From positions 3,256,676-3,320,675 of the forward strand of contig NZ_CP122537.1 of NCBI RefSeq assembly GCF_029853695.1: a stretch of 64,000 nt of DNA, read 5' to 3'. Positions within the stretch are counted from its first letter, which is position 1. Each line of letters opens with the position of its first letter. The translations under genes were made by a program, and so were the position numbers. Under the pieces are notes generated by a model. That model was not told where the DNA came from, made no database searches, and saw only the letters and a program-made list of their open reading frames with translations. Below, piece by piece: positions 27,805 through 37,158 of the stretch. Source of the DNA: Jannaschia sp. GRR-S6-38. GTDB taxonomy: Bacteria > Pseudomonadota > Alphaproteobacteria > Rhodobacterales > Rhodobacteraceae.

Positions 27805-29130
27805 ATGGCGGCAATCGGGAACGCGGCCCTCGGCGGGCTCGCCGCGGCCGTTGCGGTCGCGGTGGCGGTCGGCGGCTACGCGATCTGGTCGGCCCGCGAC
27901 GGGGCCGAGCCCCGCGTGGCGGAGCCTTCCACGACGCAACCCGCTCCCACGACGCCTTCACAGGCGGCGCCGCAACCGGCCTCCGACCCCGAGCCCGAAG
28001 CGCAGGCCGATGCCGCCGAAGCGCCCGAGCCGACGCCCGCACCGCCCGAGCCCCGCGACCTGCCCAGCCTCGACGTGGTCCGCGTCGAGCGCGACGGCCG
28101 CACCCTCGTCGCCGGGCGCGGGCCGTCCGATGGCGACGTGACGCTCCGGCTCGACGGCGAGACGGTCGCGACCGCGCGCGCCGATCGCAGCGGCAATTTC
28201 GTGGCCTTCCTCGACCTGCCGCCCGCCGAAGCGCCGCGGCTGCTGACGCTGGAAGCCGCGGATGCCACCGGCACCGTTCGGCAGGCCGCCGGCGGCGTCA
28301 TCGTCGCGCCGACCTTCCCGGCCCGCCCGGCGCCGGGCACCGCACCGGAGCTTCAGACCGCGACTGCGGATCCCGCGGCGCCGGGCGCGCCCGCCGCGAC
28401 GGGAGAAACAGCTGATCCAGCGCCCGTTGCGGCGGGGCAGGGTGGTGCCGCCGCCACCGACCCCGCACCCGCCGCTCCGCCGGCCACCACCGCAAGCGCA
28501 ACCGACACCTCGCCGGCGGCTCCGGCGACCCCGCCCGCCGGGACTGCAGAGACCGCCGCCGCACCCACCGAGGCCGCGCCCCGCCTGTTCCGCGCAGGCC
28601 CCGAGGGCATCGCCGTCCTGCCCGGCGCCGCCGAGGCTCCCGAGGTCACCCAATCGCTGGGCATAGACGTCATCGCCTATGACGCGCAGGGCGAGGTCCA
28701 GCTCGCCGGAACCGCCGGCGCGGCGGCCGAGCTGCGCATCTATCTCGACAATCGCCCCGTGCGCAGCGTGACCGCCGGCAGCGGCGGCGCCTGGGCCTCT
28801 CCGCTGCCCGATGTCGAGGAGGGGGTCTACACGCTGCGTATCGACGCGCTGGATGCGGCGGGCCGCGTCGCCAGCCGGATCGAGACGCCCTTCGAGCGCA
28901 CCGCCCCCGAGCTCGCGGTCGCGGTCCGCGCCGACGGGGCCGCCGCGATAACGGTGCAGCCGGGCTTCACGCTCTGGGCCATCTCGGAAAGCTGGTTCGG
29001 CGCGGGCGAGGGCATCCGCTATGTCCAGATCTTCGAGGCCAATCGCGACCTGATCCGCGACCCGGACCTGATCTATCCCGGCCAGGTCTTCGCGCTGCCC
29101 GACAGCGCCGAGGATGCCGCAGGCGACTGA
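27805..29130 (+). CDS. LysM-domain envelope protein with N-terminal membrane anchor
   Basis: This 441-residue protein starts with a transmembrane segment (about residues 8-32). A long Pro/Ala/Thr-rich linker with an embedded beta-rich domain (about 90-175) and a second Pro/Ala-rich stretch (about 180-275) follow. The C-terminal LysM domain (about 385-435) has FTLWAISESWFG and DLIYPGQVFALP and would bind peptidoglycan. The ATG at 27805 is preferred over a TTG at 27757 because of its GTGAGG ribosome site. It is a periplasmic anchored protein; partners are unknown. Confidence 0.78.
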   Translation: MAAIGNAALGGLAAAVAVAVAVGGYAIWSARDGAEPRVAEPSTTQPAPTTPSQAAPQPASDPEPEAQADAAEAPEPTPAPPEPRDLPSLDVVRVERDGRTLVAGRGPSDGDVTLRLDGETVATARADRSGNFVAFLDLPPAEAPRLLTLEAADATGTVRQAAGGVIVAPTFPARPAPGTAPELQTATADPAAPGAPAATGETADPAPVAAGQGGAAATDPAPAAPPATTASATDTSPAAPATPPAGTAETAAAPTEAAPRLFRAGPEGIAVLPGAAEAPEVTQSLGIDVIAYDAQGEVQLAGTAGAAAELRIYLDNRPVRSVTAGSGGAWASPLPDVEEGVYTLRIDALDAAGRVASRIETPFERTAPELAVAVRADGAAAITVQPGFTLWAISESWFGAGEGIRYVQIFEANRDLIRDPDLIYPGQVFALPDSAEDAAGD

Positions 29131-29188
29131 CTGGCCTTCCCGCGCCTGCGCCCCTAGGGTCGCGCCACGCAAACGACCCGGACCGCCG

Positions 29189-31003
29189 ATGCCTCCCGAC
29201 ATGACCGACCAGCCCGAGGCGCCCGCCCGCGCGACCGAGATCATCGGCCGCGTCATCCCCTATCTCTGGCCCGAGGGGCAGGGCTGGGTGAAGCGCCGCG
29301 TCGTCGCCGCGCTGGCCATGCTGCTCGTGGCCAAGGTCGTCGCCGTGATCACGCCCTTCTTCTACAAGGCCGCCGTGGACGCGCTCGCGCCCGACACGAT
29401 CACGCCGGCCTGGGCCCTGGGCCTGGGCGCGGTCGGTCTGACGGTGGTCTACGGGCTGGCGCGGGCGATGAATGTGGGCTTCCAGCAGCTGCGCGACGCG
29501 ATCTTCGCGCGGGTGGGCCAGCGCGCGCTGCGCCAGCTCGCCTCCGAGACCTTCGCCCACATGCACCGCCTGTCGATGCGCTACCACATCACGCGCAAGA
29601 CCGGCGGCCTCAGCCGCATCATCGAGCGCGGGGTGAAGGGTGTCGATTTCCTGCTGCGCTTCCTTCTGTTCTCCATCGGGCCGCTGGCGCTGGAGCTTCT
29701 GCTGATCTCCGGCATCCTCTTCTTCGTCTTCGACGTCTGGTACCTCGCCATCGTGATCGCCACGATCGGACTCTACGTCTGGTTCACCTTCGCGATCACC
29801 GAATGGCGGGTGAAGATCCGGCGCGAGATGAACGCCCAGGACACCGACGCCAACCAGAAGGCGATCGACAGCCTGCTGAACTTCGAGACGGTCAAGTATT
29901 TCGGCGCCGAGGCGCGCGAGGCCGAGCGCTACGACAGCGCGATGGCGGGCTACGAGAAGGCCGCGCTCAAGACCGCCTATTCGCTCAGCCTGCTGAATTT
30001 CGGCCAGTCCGTCCTGATCACCGCGGGCCTCGTGGGCGTGATGGTGCTGGCCGCGCGGGGCGTGCAGGCGGGCGATCTGACGGTGGGCGATTTCGTCATG
30101 GTCAACGCCTACATGATCCAGATCACCATGCCGCTCAACTTCCTCGGCACCGTCTATCGCGAGATCCGGCAGTCCCTGGTCGATATGGGCGAGATGTTCG
30201 GCCTGCTGGAGCAGCCGACCGAGGTCAGCGACGCGCCGGACGCGAAGCCCCTGAAGGTCGAGGGCGGCCGGATCGAGTTCCGCGACGTCTGGTTCGGCTA
30301 CGACGCCGAACGGCCGATCCTGCAGGGTGTCTCGCTCACCGTCGGCGCGGGCGAGACGGTGGCGGTGGTCGGCCCCTCGGGATCGGGCAAATCCACCATC
30401 GGCCGGCTCTTGTTCCGCTTCTATGACGTCAACGACGGCGCGGTGCTGATCGACGGGCAGGACCTGCGCGCGGTCACCCAGGACAGCCTGCATGCCCAGA
30501 TCGGCGTCGTCCCGCAGGACACCGTGCTCTTCAACGACGACCTGCGCTACAACGTGGCCTATGGCCGGCCCGATGCCAGCCCCGCCGAGATCGAGGAGGC
30601 CGCCCGCGCCGCCTCCATCGACGGCTTCATCCGCACGCTTCCCGATGGCTACGCCACCACCGTGGGCGAGCGCGGCCTCAAGCTCTCGGGCGGCGAGAAG
30701 CAGCGCGTGGGCATCGCGCGCACGCTCCTGAAGAACCCGCCGATCCTGCTGCTGGACGAGGCGACCTCGGCGCTCGACACCGAGACCGAGCGCGAGATCC
30801 AGGACGAGCTCGCCGCCATGGCACAGGGCCGCACGGTCATCATGATCGCGCACCGGCTCTCGACCGTGGTCGATGCCGACCGCATCGTCGTGCTGGAGAA
30901 GGGCCGGATCGTGGAGGAGGGCACCCATGACGCGCTTCTGGCCTTGAACGGCCGCTACGCCTCGATGTGGCAACGCCAGCAGGCGGAAGAAGAGGCGGCC
31001 TGA
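29189..31003 (+). CDS. ATM1-type ABC exporter, fused membrane and ATP-binding domains
   Basis: This 604-residue half-transporter has a six-helix membrane domain (about 35-320) and a C-terminal ATPase: Walker A GPSGSGKST (about 395-403), Q-loop GVVPQDTVLFNDD, signature LSGGEKQR, Walker B LLLDEATSALD and the His switch AHRLSTV. The YHITRKTGGLSR and NFETVKYFGAEARE segments are characteristic of the ATM1 branch, whose members export glutathione-linked or metal/thiol compounds. The ATG at 29189 is used; 29201 is an alternative. It functions as a homodimer. Confidence 0.9.
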   Translation: MPPDMTDQPEAPARATEIIGRVIPYLWPEGQGWVKRRVVAALAMLLVAKVVAVITPFFYKAAVDALAPDTITPAWALGLGAVGLTVVYGLARAMNVGFQQLRDAIFARVGQRALRQLASETFAHMHRLSMRYHITRKTGGLSRIIERGVKGVDFLLRFLLFSIGPLALELLLISGILFFVFDVWYLAIVIATIGLYVWFTFAITEWRVKIRREMNAQDTDANQKAIDSLLNFETVKYFGAEAREAERYDSAMAGYEKAALKTAYSLSLLNFGQSVLITAGLVGVMVLAARGVQAGDLTVGDFVMVNAYMIQITMPLNFLGTVYREIRQSLVDMGEMFGLLEQPTEVSDAPDAKPLKVEGGRIEFRDVWFGYDAERPILQGVSLTVGAGETVAVVGPSGSGKSTIGRLLFRFYDVNDGAVLIDGQDLRAVTQDSLHAQIGVVPQDTVLFNDDLRYNVAYGRPDASPAEIEEAARAASIDGFIRTLPDGYATTVGERGLKLSGGEKQRVGIARTLLKNPPILLLDEATSALDTETEREIQDELAAMAQGRTVIMIAHRLSTVVDADRIVVLEKGRIVEEGTHDALLALNGRYASMWQRQQAEEEAA

Positions 31004-31045
31004 GCGCCGCCGTACGCGCGGCCCCGGACTATACTGGCCGGGCGG

Positions 31046-32002
31046 TCAGCCCGCGCGTTCGACCAGATGCGCGGCGCAGCCCGTCAGGGCGGCGAAATCG
31101 TCGGTGATGAGCGAGACCGGGAAATTCGCCATGAACCCCGCGAAGCGGCCCTTGTCGCGGAAGGCCTCGGCGAAGCCCATGTCGCGCAGGTAGGGCCCCA
31201 TCGCGCGGGCCACGCCGCCCACCAGGAACACGCCGCCCAGCGGCAGGTGGATCAGCGACAGGTTCCCCGCCACCGTCCCGAGGATGCGGATGAACTGGCG
31301 CACGGCGGCCTCGGCGCGCGGATCGCTGTCGATCCGGCCCATGATCTCGGCGGCGAGGAACTCGTCCTCCGACCCGGCTTCGGTGGCGAGCCAGCGATAG
31401 ACCTGCTCCAGCCCACGGCCCGACAGCACGTCCTCGACCGCCGGGAAGCCATGCGCCGTCGAGGCGAAGGTGCAGAGCCGAAGCTCGGCCTCCGTCCGGA
31501 TCGGCAGGTTGGCATGCCCCGCCTCGCAGGGCGGCACCAGCCGGCCCGTGGGCGTGATATGCACGGGCGCGGCGTTAAAGCCGGTGCCCACGCCGATGAC
31601 CAGCCGCGCCGCGCCTTCGCGGGGCGTGGCCTCGATCACGACCTCCTCGCTGGCCGGGTCCATGAAACCCAGCGCGTGACCCTGCGCCTGCAGGTCGTTC
31701 AGGATCGCCGCGCCCTCGGCGCCGGTCGCTTGCATCAGCCGTGTCGTGTCGATCGACCAGTCGAGATTGGTCAGGCTCGCCACCCCGTCCGCCACCGGCC
31801 CGGCCACCGCCACGCAGGCGCCGACCGGGGCCGGCCCGCCCATATCCTCGCGGTAGCGGCGCAGCACGGGGGCGAGATTGGCGAATTCGCGGTTGCGGTA
31901 TTTGCGGATCGTCTCGACCTGCACGAACTGCCCGCGCGCCATCGCGACGCGGGTGTTGGTGCCGCCCACATCGGCGACCAGGAACAGCGGTTGGTCAGAC
32001 AT
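31046..32002 (-). CDS. glk: Glucokinase
   Basis: This 318-residue ROK-unrelated bacterial glucokinase phosphorylates glucose with ATP. It has the phosphate-binding LVADVGGTNTRVAMARG near the N-terminus, ILNDLQAQGHAL (with the catalytic-base Asp), VIGVGTGFNAAP, and CEAGHANLPIR. It sits 12 nt after the GH1 gene in a bgl-glk unit beside aglR, so it takes glucose released from glucosides into central metabolism. Confidence 0.92.
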   Translation of the reverse strand: MSDQPLFLVADVGGTNTRVAMARGQFVQVETIRKYRNREFANLAPVLRRYREDMGGPAPVGACVAVAGPVADGVASLTNLDWSIDTTRLMQATGAEGAAILNDLQAQGHALGFMDPASEEVVIEATPREGAARLVIGVGTGFNAAPVHITPTGRLVPPCEAGHANLPIRTEAELRLCTFASTAHGFPAVEDVLSGRGLEQVYRWLATEAGSEDEFLAAEIMGRIDSDPRAEAAVRQFIRILGTVAGNLSLIHLPLGGVFLVGGVARAMGPYLRDMGFAEAFRDKGRFAGFMANFPVSLITDDFAALTGCAAHLVERAG

Positions 32003-32014
32003 GCGCCAGCGGTA

Positions 32015-33358
32015 TCAACGCGACAGCATCCGGGCAAGCGCGTGGTAGCTCGCCTTTGGGGTCCGCGCCTGCGTCTCGAAATCGACATGCACCAGCCCGA
32101 AGCGCTTGTCGTAGCCCAGCGTCCACTCGTAATTGTCCAGAAGCGACCAGATCGTGTAGCCCTCCAGCGGCACGCCCCGTTCGATCAGCCGCAGCGCCGC
32201 GTGGAAATGGCGGTCGAGATAGTCGATCCGCTCCAGATCGGGGCGCCCGGCATCGTGGTCGGGGTTCGCCAGCCCGTTCTCGGTGATGAAGAGCGGCGTG
32301 TCCCCGGTGAAGTCGCGCGCCGTCCGCTCCAGCAGGAACTCCATCCCCTCGGGGCAGATCTCCCAGCCCATGTCGGTCTTGGGCAGGGGGCCGGGCACGT
32401 CGCCCTTGTAGGGCCAGAGCCCGGCCTCGCCCACGATCCGCTTGCAGGTGTAGTAATTGATCCCGAACCAGTCGAGCTTCTGCGAGATCAGTCCCATGTC
32501 GTCCTGCCAGCCCGCGGGCATGTGCGGCGCGAAGCCCTCCATCACGTCGGCGGGGTATTCGCCGTGCATCATCCCGCCCGGGAAGAACCGGCTGTAGATC
32601 CCGTCATAGGCCTGCGCGGCCGCCCGGTCGGTCTCGCTGTCGGTGGCGGGCAGGGCGTATTCCATGTTGCAGGCCGCGCCCACGCGCGCCACGCCCCGCT
32701 CGCGCAGGACCTGCACGGCCAGCCCGTGGGCCAGCGCCACGTAATGCATCGATGTCACGCCCGCCGCGAGGCTCGCCAGCCCCGGCGCGTGGTAGCCGTG
32801 GTAGTGGCTCAGCCAGGACACGCACCAGGGCTCGTTGATCGGGGCCACGGAGAACAGTCGGTCGCCCAGCCGGTCGGCGATCGCCGCGGCGAAATCGGCG
32901 AAGCGCTCCGGCGTCTCCCGCACCGTCCAGCCGCCCGCCTCGGACAGCGCTTGCGGCAGCTCCCAGTGATAGAGCGTCGCCATCGGCTTGAGGCCCCGCG
33001 CCAGCATCCCGTCGACCAGCCGGTCGTAGAAATCGAGCCCCTCCGCGTTCACATTGACCCCGTCCGGCATCACCCGAGCCCAGGAGGTCGAGAAGCGATA
33101 GGCGTCGAGCCCCGCGGCCGCGATCAGGTCGAGGTCCTCGGCCCAGCGGTGATAATGGTCGCAGGCCACCGCGCCGTCCTCGCCGCGATCCACCTTGCCG
33201 GGCACCCGCGCGAAGGCGTCCCAATGCGTCTCGCCCGCGCCGCCGAAGGCATGGCCCTCGATCTGGTAGGCGGAGGTCGCCGTCGAAAACACGAACCCTT
33301 CGGGGAAATCCGACCGCGCGACCGAGAAATCGCCCGCCTGCGTGATGTCGTCCGCCAT
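32015..33358 (-). CDS. GH1 beta-glucosidase
   Basis: This 447-residue family 1 glycosidase has the complete barrel. The acid/base Glu176 lies in APINEPW and the nucleophile Glu360 in FITENGLAN. FSTATSAYQIEG at the N-terminus and WSLLDNYEW with the sugar-binding residues near the C-terminus are present. No signal peptide is seen, so it works on imported beta-glucosides in the cytoplasm. It lies between aglR and glk on the same strand, so it probably belongs to the glucoside regulon although the adjacent transporter is of alpha-glucoside type. Confidence 0.92.
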   Translation of the reverse strand: MADDITQAGDFSVARSDFPEGFVFSTATSAYQIEGHAFGGAGETHWDAFARVPGKVDRGEDGAVACDHYHRWAEDLDLIAAAGLDAYRFSTSWARVMPDGVNVNAEGLDFYDRLVDGMLARGLKPMATLYHWELPQALSEAGGWTVRETPERFADFAAAIADRLGDRLFSVAPINEPWCVSWLSHYHGYHAPGLASLAAGVTSMHYVALAHGLAVQVLRERGVARVGAACNMEYALPATDSETDRAAAQAYDGIYSRFFPGGMMHGEYPADVMEGFAPHMPAGWQDDMGLISQKLDWFGINYYTCKRIVGEAGLWPYKGDVPGPLPKTDMGWEICPEGMEFLLERTARDFTGDTPLFITENGLANPDHDAGRPDLERIDYLDRHFHAALRLIERGVPLEGYTIWSLLDNYEWTLGYDKRFGLVHVDFETQARTPKASYHALARMLSR

Positions 33359-33415
33359 GTCGCCTCCTGTCTCGCCTGACGCGTCATCACGCCTGCGGGG
33401 CCGGATTGGAAGGGG

Positions 33416-34438
33416 TCAGGGCGCGGGCCCGAGCGAGGCGCCGTCCACCGTCTCGCAATCCCAGACCTCCTGCACCGGGCGGCCCGCGGGGCGCGCGATG
33501 CGGCCCAGCAGGATCTCGGCGCAGCGGCGCCCGGCGGCGCGCACCGGCGAGCGCGTGGCGGCGAAGGGCGGCGGATCGCCCGCATTGGTGATGTAGCTCA
33601 GCGCGTCGTCATGGATGATCATCGACACGTCGCCGGGCAGGGAGAGCCCGGCCTCGTGGATCGCGCGGCGCACGCCCACCGCCATGATGATCGAAGACAC
33701 CAGGAAGGCCGTGGGCCGGTCGGGCCCGGCCAGCATCCCGGCGGCCGCGGCATGGCCGAACTGCTCGGACATCTCGTCGCCGCGGATCAGCCGAGGGTCG
33801 GGCGCGATCCCTGCCGCCTCCAGCGCCGCCACGAAACCCGCCTGCCGCCGCCGCGCGAAATCGAGCGCGGGCAGGCCGTTCACCAGCCCGATCCGGCGAT
33901 GGCCCAGCGCCAGAAGACGCTCGGTCGCGCCGCGGAAGGCGCGGGTGTTGGCGATATCGACGAAATCGTAGGTGAGCGGCGCCGACGGGTCGCGGCCATG
34001 TACCACGAATGGCACGCCGATCTCCTGCATGACGCCGATCCGCGCATCGCCCTGGCGGGGCCCGTGCAGCATCACCCCGTCCACCGTGCCCGCCTCGACC
34101 ATCTGGCGGTAGGCGGAGAGCTCGTCGCCGTCGCTGACCACGCTCATCAGGATGTCGTAGCCCGCCGCGGCATAGACCTCGCCCGCGCCGGCGATGAAAT
34201 CGGCGAAGACCGGGTTCACCATCTCGTGGGTCTGCGAGGTGGCGATGACATGGCCGATGGCCATCGCGCGCCCGGTGGCCAGCGCCGCGGCGCGGCGGTT
34301 CGGGCGGTAGCCGCGCGCGGCGGCCTCGCGCAGGATGCGCCGCCGCGTCTCGGCGCCCACCTCGGGGTAGCCGCCCAGCGCGCGGCTGACCGTCGTGGGC
34401 GACAGCCCAAGGCTCTGCGCGAACTCCTTGAGGTTCAT
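33416..34438 (-). CDS. aglR: LacI-family repressor of the glucoside cluster
   Basis: This 340-residue protein has a LacI helix-turn-helix (LKEFAQSLGLSPTTVSRALG, residues 3-22), the hinge region, and a sugar-binding domain with HDDALSYIT near the C-terminus. The ATG at 34438 puts the DNA-binding helix at the very start, as is normal. It is divergent from aglE. Two quasi-palindromic operator candidates lie in the intergenic region. By analogy with AglR of Sinorhizobium it should repress the agl genes and itself until an alpha-glucoside is present. Confidence 0.88.
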   Translation of the reverse strand: MNLKEFAQSLGLSPTTVSRALGGYPEVGAETRRRILREAAARGYRPNRRAAALATGRAMAIGHVIATSQTHEMVNPVFADFIAGAGEVYAAAGYDILMSVVSDGDELSAYRQMVEAGTVDGVMLHGPRQGDARIGVMQEIGVPFVVHGRDPSAPLTYDFVDIANTRAFRGATERLLALGHRRIGLVNGLPALDFARRRQAGFVAALEAAGIAPDPRLIRGDEMSEQFGHAAAAGMLAGPDRPTAFLVSSIIMAVGVRRAIHEAGLSLPGDVSMIIHDDALSYITNAGDPPPFAATRSPVRAAGRRCAEILLGRIARPAGRPVQEVWDCETVDGASLGPAP

Positions 34439-34462
34439 CGCCCTCACGTTCCTCCCTACGGT

Positions 34463-34476
34463 CCAAACCGCTTTGG
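34463..34476. promoter_or_regulatory. Candidate AglR operator O1
   Basis: The 14-mer CCAAACCGCTTTGG is a near-palindrome with a central CG, the form expected for LacI-family operators. It lies 25 nt upstream of the aglR start and is repeated as its reverse complement at 34623-34636. Confidence 0.55.
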
Positions 34477-34585
34477 GCCCCTTGCGGGCCCCGCGATCCG
34501 ACCGCTTCTCCGCCCCTAGAGGTGCCCGATCCGACGGCCCGCTGGCAAGGGGTCCGATCCCGGCTCTCGGGGGTGGCGACGGGCG

Positions 34586-34591
34586 TTGACT
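34586..34591 (+). promoter_or_regulatory. Possible -35 element of the aglE promoter
   Basis: TTGACT is followed about 17-19 nt later by a poor -10 (near 34609-34616). The predicted transcription start would fall just before the operator at 34623, a classic repression geometry. The -10 is weak, so this is tentative. Confidence 0.3.
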
Positions 34592-34622
34592 TTCCCCCGA
34601 GGCCTGCCCCAACGTGGCCGCG

Positions 34623-34636
34623 TCAAAGCGGTTTGG
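34623..34636. promoter_or_regulatory. Candidate AglR operator O2
   Basis: TCAAAGCGGTTTGG matches the reverse complement of the operator at 34463 in 13 of 14 positions. The centres are 160 bp apart, so a looped repressor tetramer could control both divergent promoters. It is 79 nt before the aglE start. Confidence 0.55.
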
Positions 34637-34714
34637 CGGCGGGGACCGCCGGGCCGCGATGCGGATCCCCCGGCACGGCCGGGGCAACGGCGCCAGAGCG
34701 GCGCAAGGGAGGAA

Positions 34715-36073
34715 ATGATGAAGCTTCTAGCCAGCAGCACGGCCATGGCCATGCTCCTCACCGGCGCGGCCCATGCCGATGCCCACACTGCGATGTTCAC
34801 CATCGGCGAAGGCCCCTTCACCTGGGATTCCTACATGGAATTCGCCGACAACACCGACCTCGCGGGCGAGACGATCACGATCACCGGCCCCTGGACCGGC
34901 GACGAGAAGGCCAAGTTCGACAAGATCATGGCCTTCTTCGAGGACGCGACCGGCGCGGACGTGCAGTATTCCGGCTCCGACAGCTTCGAGCAGGACATCG
35001 TGATCTCGTCGCGCGCGGGCTCGGCCCCGAACCTCGCCGTCTTCCCGCAGCCCGGCCTCGCCGCCGACATGGCGGGCCAGGGTCTGTTGACCCCGCTGCC
35101 CGAGGGCACGGCCGACTGGGTGCGCGACAATTTCGCCGCCGGTCAGTCCTGGGTCGATCTCGGCACTTATGCCGGCGCGGACGGCGCCGAGAACCTCTAC
35201 GGCATGTTCTACCGCGTCGACCTGAAATCGCTGGTCTGGTACTCGCCCGCCGCCTTCGACGAGCTGGGCTACGACATCCCGCAATCGATGGAGGAGCTGA
35301 AGGCGCTGACCGACCAGATCGTCGCCGATGGCGGCACGCCCTGGTGCATCGGTCTGGGCTCGGGCGCGGCGACCGGCTGGCCCGCGACCGACTGGGTCGA
35401 GGACCTGATGCTGCGCACCCAGCCGCCCGCCGTCTACGACCAGTGGGTGTCGAACGAGATGCCCTTTGACGATCCGGCCGTGGTCGCCGCGATCGAGGAG
35501 TTCGGCTATTTCGCCAAGAACGACGACTACGTCTCCGGCGGCGCCGAGGCCGTGGCCTCGACCGATTTCCGTGACAGCCCGACCGGTCTCTTCGCGATCC
35601 CGCCCGAGTGCTACATGCACCGCCAAGCCTCCTTCATCCCCGCCTTCTTCCCCGAAGGCACCGAGGTCGGCGTGGATGTCGATTTCTTCTACTTCCCCGC
35701 CTACGAGGCGATGGATCTCGGATCGCCGGTCCTCGGCGCGGGCACGCTGTTCTCGATCACCAACCCCTCCGAAGGGGCCAACCAGATGATCGAGTTCCTG
35801 AAGCTGCCGATCGCGCACGAGCTGTGGATGGCGCAGAACGGCTTCCTGACGGCCCATGCGGGCGTCAACCCCGAGGCCTATGCCGATGACAGCCTGCGCG
35901 CACAGGGCGACATCCTGCGCCAGGCGACCACCTTCCGCTTCGACGCCTCGGATCTGATGCCGGGCGAGATCGGCGCCGGCGCCTTCTGGACCGGCATGGT
36001 CGATTACGTCACCGGGGCCGAGGCCTCCGACGTGGCCGCCACGATCCAGAGCCGCTGGAACGACCTGAAGTAA
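34715..36073 (+). CDS. aglE: Alpha-glucoside ABC transporter substrate-binding protein
   Basis: This 452-residue protein has a Sec signal peptide (MKLLASSTAMAMLLTGAAHA) and a family 1 solute-binding fold. Family features include ITITGPWTGDEKAKFDKIMA and AGTLFSITNPSEGANQMIEF. It captures alpha-glucosides such as sucrose, maltose or trehalose in the periplasm for AglFGK. Two adjacent ATGs (34715, 34718) follow an AAGGGAGG site; either could start. A hairpin with a T-run follows the gene, which should raise its transcript over the permease genes. Confidence 0.93.
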   Translation: MMKLLASSTAMAMLLTGAAHADAHTAMFTIGEGPFTWDSYMEFADNTDLAGETITITGPWTGDEKAKFDKIMAFFEDATGADVQYSGSDSFEQDIVISSRAGSAPNLAVFPQPGLAADMAGQGLLTPLPEGTADWVRDNFAAGQSWVDLGTYAGADGAENLYGMFYRVDLKSLVWYSPAAFDELGYDIPQSMEELKALTDQIVADGGTPWCIGLGSGAATGWPATDWVEDLMLRTQPPAVYDQWVSNEMPFDDPAVVAAIEEFGYFAKNDDYVSGGAEAVASTDFRDSPTGLFAIPPECYMHRQASFIPAFFPEGTEVGVDVDFFYFPAYEAMDLGSPVLGAGTLFSITNPSEGANQMIEFLKLPIAHELWMAQNGFLTAHAGVNPEAYADDSLRAQGDILRQATTFRFDASDLMPGEIGAGAFWTGMVDYVTGAEASDVAATIQSRWNDLK

Positions 36074-36083
36074 TTCGGTCCCA

Positions 36084-36116
36084 GGCCCGCTCCGGTTTCC
36101 GGGGCGGGCCGATTTT
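36084..36116 (+). terminator. Intra-operon terminator-like hairpin between aglE and aglF
   Basis: A 12-bp stem (GGCCCGCTCCGG with CCGGGGCGGGCC, one T-G pair) closed by a TTT loop is followed by GATTTT. It starts 11 nt after aglE and 65 nt before aglF. Partial termination here would give more binding protein than permease. Confidence 0.7.
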
Positions 36117-36180
36117 GCCTTTGACCGGGAGGAGGAGCCCGGTCAGGCTTCTTTGACAGCGGATCCGGGAGGAACGGCCT

Positions 36181-37158
36181 ATGTCACCGCTCTTGCAAGG
36201 CATTCTGACGATCATCATCGGCGTGGGCGGGTGCATCGGCTATTTCTGGTCGGCAAACCTGGTCCTCGACAAGGTCATCTTCCCGCCCAAGGGCGACGAC
36301 GCCGGCCGCAACATCAACCGCGCCAATGCCGTGCGCCCCTGGCTGTTCCTGCTGCCCGCGATCGTGGCGCTGGGGCTCTACCTCGTCTACCCGGTCTTCG
36401 GCAGCTTCTGGCGCTCGCTCTTCAACCGCGCGGGCGACGAATTCATCGGGCTCGGCAACTACACCACCATGTTCGGCGACGGCGAGTTCCGCACCGCGCT
36501 CACCAACAACCTGCTCTGGGTGCTCTTCGTGCCCGCCGCCTCGACCTTCCTGGGCCTCCTGGTGGCGCAGCTCACCGACCGGCTGAGCTGGGGCAACATC
36601 GCCAAGTCGCTGATCTTCATGCCGATGGCGATCTCCTTCGTCGGTGCCTCGCTGATCTGGAAATTCGTCTACGCCAACGACCCCGATATCGGCATTATCA
36701 ACGCCATCCGCGACGCCTTCGGGGCCGCGCCGCTCGACCCGCTGCAGGTGGGCTTCTGGAACAATTTCTTCCTGATGTTCATCCTGGTCTGGATCCAGAC
36801 CGGCTTCGCCATGGTCATCCTGTCGGCCGCCCTGCGCGGCATCCCCGAGGAAACGATCGAGGCCGCGATCATCGACGGCGCATCGCCCGCGCAGATCTTC
36901 TTCCGCATCAAGGTGCCGCAGATCATGGGCACCATCGTCGTCGTCTGGACCACGATCACGATCCTCGTGCTCAAGGTCTTCGACATCGTCTACGCGATGA
37001 CTGGCGGCAATTTCGGCACGCAGATCCTGCCCAGCTACATGATGGAGTACATGTTCCGCGACGATGGGCGCGCCACCGCGGTGGCCTTCGTCATCATGGT
37101 CCTCGTGCTGCCGGTGATGATCTGGAACATCGTGCAAGCCCAGAAGGAGGTCCGCTGA
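36181..37158 (+). CDS. aglF: Alpha-glucoside ABC transporter permease
   Basis: This 325-residue MalF-type permease has about seven membrane helices. The EAA loop that contacts the ATPase reads IPEETIEAAIIDGASPAQIF (about 221-240). The N-terminal helix precedes a short cytoplasmic stretch and the main permease domain begins near residue 50. Its stop overlaps the aglG start (TGATG). Confidence 0.93.
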   Translation: MSPLLQGILTIIIGVGGCIGYFWSANLVLDKVIFPPKGDDAGRNINRANAVRPWLFLLPAIVALGLYLVYPVFGSFWRSLFNRAGDEFIGLGNYTTMFGDGEFRTALTNNLLWVLFVPAASTFLGLLVAQLTDRLSWGNIAKSLIFMPMAISFVGASLIWKFVYANDPDIGIINAIRDAFGAAPLDPLQVGFWNNFFLMFILVWIQTGFAMVILSAALRGIPEETIEAAIIDGASPAQIFFRIKVPQIMGTIVVVWTTITILVLKVFDIVYAMTGGNFGTQILPSYMMEYMFRDDGRATAVAFVIMVLVLPVMIWNIVQAQKEVR

